36,865 nucleotides of DNA from Phytophthora quininea (lineage: Eukaryota; Oomycota; Peronosporomycetes; Peronosporales; Peronosporaceae): positions 1-36,865 of the forward strand of contig JAAVTG010000541.1 of the NCBI GenBank assembly GCA_011947345.1, read 5' to 3'. Below are positions 29,947-36,865 of this stretch, one piece after another (position 1 is the stretch's first letter; the number at the start of each line of letters is the position of its first letter). Under the pieces are notes generated by a model. That model did no database searches. It was not told the origin of the DNA and saw only the letters and a program-made list of their open reading frames with translations. A program made the position numbers and the translations under genes.

Positions 29947-30085
29947 GAGGTTAACATTGCTGTTCCATTCGGAGGTTAAGCTCTTTGTTCGATCCCGCAT
30001 ACAAATTCATGTTGTGTGTACTCTGTGACGAGGTTAACTTTGCTGTTCCATCTGGAGGTCAAGCTCAGTGTTCAACGCAGTGTAG
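29947..30085. repeat. Direct repeat with 83-bp period
   Basis: A segment starting GAGGTTAACATTGCTGTTCC at 29947 is repeated with changes from 30030 (GAGGTTAACTTTGCTGTTCC), about 50 bases each. Confidence 0.75.
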
Positions 30086-30150
30086 TGTGATGTATCTAGT
30101 GTTGTAAAGCATGTAATACACCCTGTATTAACCGTTATGATTGACTCATC

Positions 30151-30684
30151 CTATGCTTCTGTGGCGTTGAGCGAGTTGTCTTCTACAGCTTCGTCGTCGA
30201 TGAAGGCTTTGCGCACAAGCAGGCGGCGCTCCTTCTCGAAGGCCGCGACGACGGTGGGATTCACGTGGCATCGAGGCTCCCAAGTCGGCTCCCAGTCCAC
30301 AAGGTAGTACGTGGTGCGGTTCTCACGCTTCCAGTTGACCAGCTTGCGCACGTAGTGCTGGGGCTCATCTTGTGGAGCGTCGACCGCGCCTTCGTCGTCT
30401 GCAGCCTCCGCGTCAACGCCAGCGTCTTCGGGAGGGACAAGCCACTCGTGCACATCGTCCAGCGTGGGGCGGCGCTTCTTCCGATCGGCAAGAGCAGCGA
30501 AGATCACCTCGAGAGCTTCGGGGAGGAGACTTGCAGAGGCGACAGTCGTGTTCAAGGTAAGTCGAAGGTGGCGAATAACTTCATCCCTGACACGTATCTT
30601 GAACGTCTTTCCAACAGCGATACAGAGGCCCTTGAACTCCTGCCTTGAGCTGACCGCTTTCTTCGAGGGCTTGCGTGAAGGCAT
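30151..30684 (-). CDS. Chromodomain-like protein of the TIR element, 177 aa
   Basis: The frame is intact. The ATG at 30684 opens a basic start MPSRKPSKKAVSSRQEFKG; an upstream in-frame codon at 30792 overlaps the recombinase stop and is less likely. Residues about 20-80 look helical (VRDEVIRHLRLTL, LPEALEVIFAALADRKKRR). An acidic linker (about 85-110) leads to a chromodomain-like segment: HYVRKLVNWKRENRTTYYLV, then DWEPTWEPRCHV and VVAAFEKERR. Chromodomains read histone methylation and in some elements guide insertion. It lies 97 bases after the recombinase on the same strand. No homolog is known to me; a role in targeting or regulation is inference. Confidence 0.7.
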   Translation of the reverse strand: MPSRKPSKKAVSSRQEFKGLCIAVGKTFKIRVRDEVIRHLRLTLNTTVASASLLPEALEVIFAALADRKKRRPTLDDVHEWLVPPEDAGVDAEAADDEGAVDAPQDEPQHYVRKLVNWKRENRTTYYLVDWEPTWEPRCHVNPTVVAAFEKERRLLVRKAFIDDEAVEDNSLNATEA

Positions 30685-30781
30685 GGCTACGTGTTGCGGG
30701 TGTAAGATGCAGAATGAGCTTTCAATTTCGGAGGGACAAGCGGCTGCAAGAACGACTGGCCGCGAAGGTGCGATAATGAAA

Positions 30782-32827
30782 TTAAGCTGCAATCACTAAC
30801 TCGATGATGTTTTGCGTGTATCCCGGTGAAGGATCCATGATGTGACCTCCTCGTTGTAGATGATTGAAGCGAGCGACGTGTTCATTGAGCAAACCAGACT
30901 TGTGGAGCCCCCGCAGGTACTTCAACACATTGTTGCCACCGCGCGCTTTGATCCCATGACCACGAAGAAATTCCAGCACCGCGACTTCGGCAGCAGCCCC
31001 GACCTCAAGGACATCGTCTCGATAGCGTGGTGAGCTTTCAACAAGCGTGAAGCCGTCGGTCAGGAAGATTTTCATGAAGCCAACAAGCCACTTCGCGTTG
31101 GACCGAGTGTGCTTTGTAGCGCCGTCGGTCGAGCTCCACATTCGCGGCTCTTGAGCGTACCACGCAAACCAGGTGTCTTTGAGGCTCGAAGCTGGAGAGG
31201 TACGTCGTCGCTTGGATGGCTGTTTGTCGCTACTTGTATCCTCACTTGTTTCCTGCAGTGTTGGTGTCCGTGCGTGTTTGTTGCAGAGCTTAGTCTCCAT
31301 TACTGTCAAGCGAGCGTCGAGTGTCTTGTTCACTTGAATTAATTGTTCAATCAAGGCGGTTCGATGGAGAAACACGGGGTGCTTGGTAACATCGGTCGAT
31401 GTTTCTTGTGGGGCCCCGGTATGTTGTTCCTCGGTGGGTTTTGGATCACAGGTCAGGTGAGACGACCAAGCCAGCAAGTCATTGACACAGAAGCCTTTCT
31501 CGACAGCACAAGCCTCCAGATGCTGGATCGCAGGGCCATCAACCGAAAGAGCCTTCAACGCTGGGTAGTGGCGGAGTAGGTACGCCATGAGAGTCTCGAG
31601 CACTGGTGCGTTGACGTTATACTGTGCGGTGTCAAGCCCAGACGAAGCGACGAATAGCGCTGATGCAACGGAGGCAATTTTCTGGTGCGTGTCCGAGTCG
31701 AAGGCGTCGAGCGACAACAGCGGGACTTCTGCGCTGGGCTTGCGGTTGCTCAAGACGCGAGCAATCTTGTGGTCTTCTGCTGGAGTGTTGAAAACATACG
31801 CGAAGGCCTTGTTCGTCGCTGTCATATTCCACGCGCCTCGGTCGAAAATCCATTGCACGCACATTCCGGCCCCGTTGGCATGCTGAGCTCCTCCACGACG
31901 GAAGGAGTGCGACGTCAAGCGTTCCGTGACACCGGCCTTCTGTGCGATTCTCCCCAAGACTCTGTTGACGTAGCTATGGATTCCGGGGGCGTCGTCGGTA
32001 AGCTTCTCCCCATCTGCAGCGTCTTCGGAGGTTTAAGTGGAGCAACGTCTTCGGGGTGGTCGATCAAGTCGATGAGAGGCGCAGTCGGAGTCAGAGTGGC
32101 TTGCACGTTCGCGTGCTGATCAGGAAGCTGGCTCAAGAGCGAAGCTGTCGGTGCAGACTGTGTCGCGAGGGCAAGGGCGATGGCGAGCAGCGGGCACGTG
32201 GTGAAGTCGTCATCGGGGAAGAGTGAGAGCCCTAGCTCTTCCGAAGTCTTGATGCGGATGAAGCGGACGAAGAAAATATTCCCGGCGCCGATGGAGAGAT
32301 TCACCTTGCGAAGCAGCGTGAGGTCAGACGCTCGTCCGAACAGGAACCACAGCAAAACACAGCAGAGTGGCGTCTTGGTAGTCGGATGCCGTGGAAGCAG
32401 TTGAATGCAGGTGCATGATCATCGTCTTGAGCGACTTCTTGGTACACGCTGGGGTCTTGTTGACGAAGGTCCCAGACTCTCTCTTCATGCAGTAGCGCTC
32501 CAGCACTTGGCCCTTCTTGAGCAGCGCCTTGTCTGTAGCTTGGCGAATCTGGGGGAACTGGTCCAGCAGCCAGTTCTTGGCCTGTCGGTAGTACTGCATG
32601 ACCGAGTGCCTGGCCAAGAGCTGACCCTTGCGTCCTTCCTTGAAGGCCAGGTACATGCAGAACTTGTCCACCACCGCTTCCAGGACAAGCGGGGCATTCT
32701 CGCGCGCCATGCACACGGCGAGATACTCCCAGGTGACACCTTCATCCGCTAGGAACTTCTTGAACGAGCGCGCTGCGCTCTCGCGTGCGCGTTTCGTGTT
32801 AATCGGTGCGAGGTCGCGCAGGCTCAT
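30782..32827 (-). pseudogene. Crypton-like tyrosine recombinase, two frameshifts
   Basis: The ATG at 32827 opens MSLRDLAPINTKRARESAARSF-type sequence, a core-binding helical region with a KEGRKGQLLARHSVMQYYR stretch. The frame shifts near 32345; LWFLFGRASDLTLLRKVNLS follows and carries the first catalytic Arg. A second shift lies near 32030. The last frame has HSFRRGGAQHANG (H..R), RGAWNM and AFAYVFNTPA with the probable Tyr nucleophile, then a Ser/Lys-rich C-terminal part including KRRRTSP and a further helical domain to the stop at 30782. About 680 aa in all. The enzyme would cut and rejoin DNA at the element ends. The pattern fits oomycete Cryptons but not the GCR1_C type at 25150. Confidence 0.8.
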
Positions 32828-32831
32828 CTTG

Positions 32832-32848
32832 GGTCGGAGAGGTCGGAG
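32832..32848. repeat. Tandem GGTCGGAG sites before the recombinase ATG
   Basis: Two copies of GGTCGGAG (32832-32839, 32841-32848) lie five bases upstream of the start codon and repeat the terminal motif. They could let the recombinase control its own promoter. Confidence 0.65.
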
Positions 32849-32917
32849 TTTTCGTGTTATTCAGGAAATATGTGAATGAGTTGGCATTTGTATGGACATA
32901 TCAATAACAGAGGGGGC

Positions 32918-32938
32918 CTCCGACCCGATATGTCGGAG
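32918..32938. repeat. Subterminal inverted CTCCGAC/GTCGGAG pair
   Basis: CTCCGAC and GTCGGAG flank a 7-base centre, the arrangement of a typical tyrosine-recombinase core site. Confidence 0.65.
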
Positions 32939-33069
32939 CTGCGGCTGGACAGCCATTACAAGCGTACCTGCCCTGTGATTGGCCAAAAGGGAGGTGGATA
33001 TCGATATGATTCGTTAAAACTCGGATGCAACACTCTGATTGGTCAATAGCTTTGATAGTGAGTTCTAGT

Positions 33070-33082
33070 ACGGTCGGAGATT
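33070..33082 (-). repeat. Right terminal inverted repeat
   Basis: ACGGTCGGAGATT at the right end is the complement of the left end with one mismatch; TAA follows at 33083-33085. Confidence 0.85.
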
Positions 33083-33703
33083 TAACGATATTCATCCATA
33101 TAGGGTCACGACCATGCCTCATATTTTCCTTCAGCATCACGACTTCATTCAGCTGACGATATGCTCAAATTCCAGCAAGTCGAGAAAAATATACAGCAAT
33201 GTCGTTGTTTTTGGTTTGTGAATTGAAGCGTGGAAGTGGAGTGTGTTGAATGAATGCTGGCTGACCAGCAACTGGAAGTTATTGGAGCCAGTCTCCTGCA
33301 AAAAGAACATGAACTCCACCAAAAACAACATTTGGCTTGTCTCATAGATTTCGCAGTGCTTGATCTATTTTTCCAATGAATTCAACATCCGTCGTTGAAA
33401 CTTCACCCATAATCAGCATTTTCAACTTTGCAAATCACTCTCTTTGTTCAGGAGTGTAAACTTTTTGGCGCTTTTGATGAATTTACTCCCCATTCAAATA
33501 GCGCTTGTGAATGGTTTGTCCATTCGCTTGTTGAGCTGCAACGCCTTGGTAGGCAACTGTTTCCAAAACACCTTCTGCATTCCATGACTTGGCGAGAATT
33601 GCCATGCTTCTAATACTCGGTATTTCCCTGATCCAGGTAGTCCTCTCAGAAACCCGATCAATTGCTCAACGTTGTCGGAGTGGTTAGTTGTGATTGATTG
33701 CAA
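33083..33703 (-). pseudogene. Helitron helicase, N-terminal half
   Basis: The Walker A box reads GLPGSGKY (33620-33643), where the usual Ser/Thr after the Lys is Tyr. FGGVHVLFAGDWLQ near 33290-33330 is the Walker B/FGG...GDxxQ motif, followed by a stop and LPVAG. VMLKENMRHGRDPIWMNIV leads to the insertion point. Stops and shifts occur near 33350 and 33285. Confidence 0.85.
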
Positions 33704-34049
33704 AAATCGTGACCCAGCACGAATAAACGTCTTGTGCTGTTTTTGTTTAGCTGTAAAAATGTGGAAACGTCTCGCAAGGATGCGTTGTCGCTAAGAACGA
33801 TTGGAACTGTTATCGTAGCTGGATTTATTCAAGGTTCGTCACCATTGTTGTTGTGGAGGATCTCGCGCACTCTCGTGGGATTGTCTGAAGGGTTACTAGT
33901 CGTTGTACATCGTGTATCTTTTTACAGTGTAATTGAAGCTTCATCAATGCGGGACTGCCACTCGTGCTTGTCAAGTCCAGGAATATCGTCATTGTAGTCA
34001 TTTGAATTTGACTGGGCTGATAGTTGCGCCGATGTGTGTCTTCTTTCCA
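33704..34049 (-). pseudogene. Helitron linker, no clear domain
   Basis: Degenerate coding between the Rep linker and Walker A. No intact motif is seen; plus-strand open frames here look like shadows. Confidence 0.3.
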
Positions 34050-34700
34050 TTAATGATATGTTTGTTGTTGTCGGCTGGAAACACGAAATAAAAAATCATT
34101 GTCATCGCTTTCTCCATCGCGAGAACCGCGTAGAATGTCAACTGAAGCGGACTCGTTTTGAATAATTGTATCACTTTTCAAATCAAAATCACCAGTACCA
34201 ATACTTGCTCGAAAACGCTCCATGTTTTCATCTGTTCGTTTACGTGCCAATTCTCTCGATGAATAATAGTTATTTGAGAAGTCAAGGAATTGGTGGGCAT
34301 TCGGCGTTGGTTCTTTATTCCACCACAGAGCAAACAATTCTTCAACGGGAGCAGTATCGCGAGGTAGCATGTCTGCCGGGTTCCGAGATGGCTTGAACAG
34401 TATCATCATGGTCCAATAGAGTAAAAGTTTGTTTTCTGCTGTCATTGTTTTGTTTCGGGCGTCTGGTAAACACTTGCCTATCAGTGTCACCATAACGGGG
34501 GCGATATGCGATGCATATTGTGCGAGTTTTCGTGGTCATGACCTGCTGTAAAATCCATGAATGCATTTAAGAAAAGCTTCGTAAATTTGATGGATGAGTA
34601 AAACGGTGAGCCACCAATCATGTACGAAGCGGCCATTGGCGAAGAAGTCTCTTGCGGTTTTGAAAGCGCGCAGCCCATTGACTGGATGCATCGTTTGCCT
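34050..34700 (-). pseudogene. Helitron Rep-helicase linker
   Basis: A first part reads GCALSKPQETSSPMAASYMI with GGSPFYSS, a common oomycete Helitron stretch after the Rep domain. A later part reads LFALWWNKEPTPNAHQFLDF. A frame change lies near 34490. Confidence 0.65.
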
Positions 34701-34739
34701 GCATCAATAGGTGACTGTGAATCTGCTATTTTCCTATTG

Positions 34740-35871
34740 GCTTTGTCAAATGCATGAGTGTAAATTGCTACCGGGTTTGTGCTTCGGTTGCGTACTTGAG
34801 CAAGTAAAATGCTTTTTCGGGTCCTTCTCCAGCGAAAAGAAGTTTTATGTCATGATTTCATTTAAAGACTCGAGCCAAAAGCGGAGAATAGGCGTTGAGA
34901 TATTCACAACCAATACGACGCTCCTCTTCAACAGTATCGTCTGAAATCAATTTGGTAGACGCGCACAGCTCTTTTCGGAAAAATTTGGCATAAATCGCCT
35001 TTTGGTGTTCTGCTTGTTTGCCTGAAACACGAGCGACTGTGGAACCAATGATGGGTTTGGAAGCGTAACAAAGCTGCGGACTCAATTATTTTTAAAATAC
35101 CTTCTTTCCAATTGGTGCAATCAGAGGAAACGGGTCATGCATCATAATTCTGTGCTGTACGGCATCAGAAACCTGCATCAATTGCGCTTCTGTGATTTCA
35201 TTTCCACCAAATGAAGTTTCACACGAGGTGCATTCAGCGGTCTCAGGGCGTAAGGCTCCACTGTTTTGCTTTTTGAAAGCTTGGTTTGTTAATGGCATCG
35301 ATTTGAGAGTGACTTCTTTGCAATTAGGGCAGCACTTACATGAAACAGGATAGGATGCACCAACAACAGAAGATATATACTCTGCGATATTGTCTCGAAA
35401 CTCGGATGACTTACAGGCGTCGTAATACACTGTAACCGTACGAGGCATCCCTGCAATCCATACTAGCATATGACTGTGCAAGTCATGTGTAGAATTTTGT
35501 GATTCAGTTGAAGCGAAAAATGCTTCTGTTCGACCGAACAAACCGATGACAGGTTTTGACCGATTGGTTTGTTGATCCCAATTGAGAACGTCAATGATAA
35601 CATTCATCAGGTGGTCAAAGTATCTGTACCATATTGGTAAAACGGAGTTAGGATCGATTTGTTCCCAACCATACATTTTTTGTACCTTGCGCATGTAGTC
35701 GGATGTCTGGTCGCTATAGAGCCTAGTTGGGCTTAAGTAAATTCTAGGCAAAACTCCATTGATCTTCGCGCTGCTGTAGTACTTCATCACAAACATCGCC
35801 AACGAGATTAGCAACTTGATATGTGCCGCTGCTACTCGGAGAGAACGTAAAGAAAATAGCTGGTTGACCAA
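34740..35871 (-). pseudogene. Helitron Rep nuclease (HUH, Y2)
   Basis: LHSHMLVWIAG contains the HUH pair H-S-H at 35470-35478. A Cys-rich segment (CKCCPNCKEVT, CTSCETSFGG) follows, and after a stop near 35090 the two-tyrosine motif YLLKY lies at 34792-34806 in LLFAGEGPEKAFYLLKYAT. The nuclease nicks DNA for rolling-circle transposition. Both catalytic motifs are intact though the frame is not. Confidence 0.88.
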
Positions 35872-36074
35872 GGTGCAGCTGCATCGACATCACCTTAGTT
35901 CTTGCATCTCCCCGTTCTTCGTTGGACCCCCAATGAGCTTGTAAATGAGTAGATACTGAAGAAAGAATCCCGTACAGCTTTAGACTGTGGCGGCGGAGGA
36001 GGTAATCGCTCTTGGCGATTTAGTGCGCTCACACGCTGCTCCATATATTCCACATGGCTCAGCAGCTCGGAACG
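35872..36074 (-). other. Degenerate Helitron sequence
   Basis: Between the N-terminal and Rep parts all frames carry stops; no motif is seen. Confidence 0.4.
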
Positions 36075-36564
36075 TTACACAGATGCTGCACTGCTCATCA
36101 CATGCGGGGACAATTTAGCACATAAATTCACAGCACGGGTCGACTGATGGCAAGCTAAAACGTTGAATGCCACAAGTAGAAATGACGGATGGGATTCATG
36201 ACATCGGATCGATAGATGTAAGCAATGTTTTAAGTATTCGGGTAGCGCGTGGTTCGTCGAGGCTGCCGCGTTCAAATGGGAATTATTCACAAAATGCATG
36301 CGTCCAGTACGCGGAGTCAAAATCCGATAGTATCTCAGATGATCTCCAGACAACAACATCCTTACCATCGCGAAGAAAGTGAAGTGTTTGCTCTGGAGAG
36401 TCCTCAGGGGCATTATTTGTGATCAAAACTACGGCAGTTTGTTCAAATATTTCGTCAGCTTCACATTCGACATTGTGCACTGAAGTTTGTGCATTGAACA
36501 GCGAACGTGATTTATCCAAGACTTCAGCAATTTCGTCTCCATGGTTGGTGCGGTCACAGATCAC
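36075..36564 (-). pseudogene. Helitron N-terminal region
   Basis: DVVVWRSSEILSDFDSAYWT with HAFCE, then HPSFLLVAFNVLACHQSTRA in a neighbouring frame, match the region before Rep in oomycete Helitrons (yWt.aFp.LFP..RG; SsrrFaqdp.F.lv.fnv). A frameshift lies near 36290. Confidence 0.7.
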
Positions 36565-36643
36565 AGTTTTTTTTTAACTTTGTTGAGGTATATTGTGTTA
36601 CTAGCCTTCCGGCCTGAACTCTAATATCCATCCCGGATAGCAG
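36565..36643. other. Short junction between Helitron and LINE remains
   Basis: Contains an A/T-rich start and imperfect repeats of CCATCCCGGATAGC / CTATCCTCTATCCGG. The upstream Helitron end should be near here but is not identified. Confidence 0.35.
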
Positions 36644-36865
36644 CTATCCTCTATCCGGTTTCCAGACGTCTTCTCTCTCCTTCTTGCCTACACTCCAGGT
36701 ATGCGGCCATCTGACGTCCGCCAGTGATCCACATCTCCATCCATCAGAGCTAGCAGTTTGCGCTGTAGGTCCGGGCGTTCCACTAGTGAACCCCCCGACA
36801 ATCGTACTTCGGCCGGTATCCATGGCGTGATTCGCTAACCAGTTTGCCATCTTGTTGTATCGCCT
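36644..36865 (-). pseudogene. RNase H C-terminal end of another LINE, partial
   Basis: At the window edge the minus strand reads RRYNKMANWLANHAMDTGRS, the typical end of a LINE RNase H domain (NK.AD.LAN.AMD). The frame stays open to 36644. The rest lies outside the window. Confidence 0.6.

Larger units (their letters stand above)
29388..33082 (-). mobile_element. 3.7-kb TIR element with tyrosine recombinase and chromodomain ORF
   Basis: Left end AACCTCCGACCGT and right end (read inward) AATCTCCGACCGT match at 12 of 13 bases, and TAA flanks both sides. Joining the flanks with one TAA turns two helicase pieces into one clean frame (RDPIWMNIV then TLWAQILDHW), which fixes both boundaries to the base. 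The cargo is a tyrosine recombinase (30782-32827) and a chromodomain-like protein (30151-30684), both minus strand, plus a hairpin-rich left end. TCCGAC-type motifs occur at both ends only. No DDE transposase is visible. TAA would suit PIF/Harbinger duplications, but the coding content points to Crypton-like recombination. Confidence 0.85.
28500..36564 (-). mobile_element. Helitron-type Rep/helicase element, interrupted
   Basis: On the minus strand the order is an N-terminal region, Rep nuclease (HUH and two-tyrosine motifs), a linker, and a PIF1-like helicase, the Helitron order. The helicase is split by the 29388-33082 insertion, and scattered frameshifts and stops make the copy inactive. 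The ends (TC start, CTRR-hairpin end) were not found. Confidence 0.88.

Noticed and set aside
29388..33082. PIF/Harbinger element
   Set aside because: TAA duplication and TIRs fit, but no DDE transposase or Myb-like protein is visible, and the recombinase gene carries the terminal motif in its leader. Not fully excluded for a non-autonomous host element.
33734..33997. 87-codon plus-strand frame with hydrophobic segments
   Set aside because: It is the opposite strand of Helitron linker sequence.
1..36865. CRISPR arrays, bacterial operons, riboswitches
   Set aside because: No regularly spaced short repeats and the gene content is eukaryotic.

Overview
The window looks like an oomycete genome, most likely a Phytophthora or close relative. 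The signs are a decayed RXLR-EER secreted effector, two members of an oomycete-type bZIP family with short introns (59 and about 69 nt), and a start-proximal TCATT...CAATTT core promoter of the oomycete Inr/FPR type. About 85% of the sequence is transposable-element remains, many nested in one another and most carrying frameshifts, so this is a gene-poor, repeat-rich region.

Layout. 1-750: 3' part of an aldo-keto reductase / Kv-beta-like gene, plus strand, with one frameshift. 1203-1635: RXLR effector pseudogene, minus. 1884-2122: tRNA-derived SINE with a perfect 17-bp target-site duplication. 2291-3640: broken bZIP gene, plus. 3661-4931: intact-looking two-exon bZIP paralog, minus, convergent with the first. 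5502-11205: complete Ty3/gypsy element (335/334-bp LTRs, GGTTA duplication, terminal chromodomain), minus, apparently inserted inside a second copy of the same SINE. About 11,860-18,600: old LINE (endonuclease, reverse transcriptase, zf-RVT), plus, interrupted at about 15,570-16,745 by an LTR-like block. 19,312-22,749: 5'-truncated Ty1/copia element, minus. 22,860-25,060: remnant with a zinc knuckle, a possible OTU domain and a zf-RVT-like region, plus. 25,150-26,990: Crypton with tyrosine recombinase and GCR1_C domain, plus, with a short ABC-F-like fragment inside. 27,650-28,350: SET-domain remnant, minus. 28,500-36,564: Helitron-type Rep/helicase gene, minus, cut in two by a 3.7-kb element. 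36,644-36,865: RNase H end of another LINE, minus.

The most interesting object is the 3,695-bp insertion at 29,388-33,082. It sits in the Helitron helicase gene, is flanked by TAA, and has near-perfect 13-bp inverted ends. Removing it together with one TAA restores the helicase reading frame exactly. It carries no recognisable DDE transposase. It encodes a Crypton-like tyrosine recombinase and a separate, intact 177-aa protein with a chromodomain-like region. TCCGAC-containing motifs cluster only near its two ends, and its left end is a hairpin-rich, tRNA-like non-coding block. If the ends were joined in a circle they would form a 10-bp inverted repeat around a 9-bp spacer, which resembles a tyrosine-recombinase crossover site. 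Terminal inverted repeats are not what Cryptons are usually described as having, so this may be an undescribed element type.

The host genes at the left end (reductase, effector, bZIP pair) are the non-transposon part. One bZIP copy and the effector are decaying, and a SINE sits just upstream of the decaying bZIP copy. All function calls come from motif recognition by eye; no database search was run.
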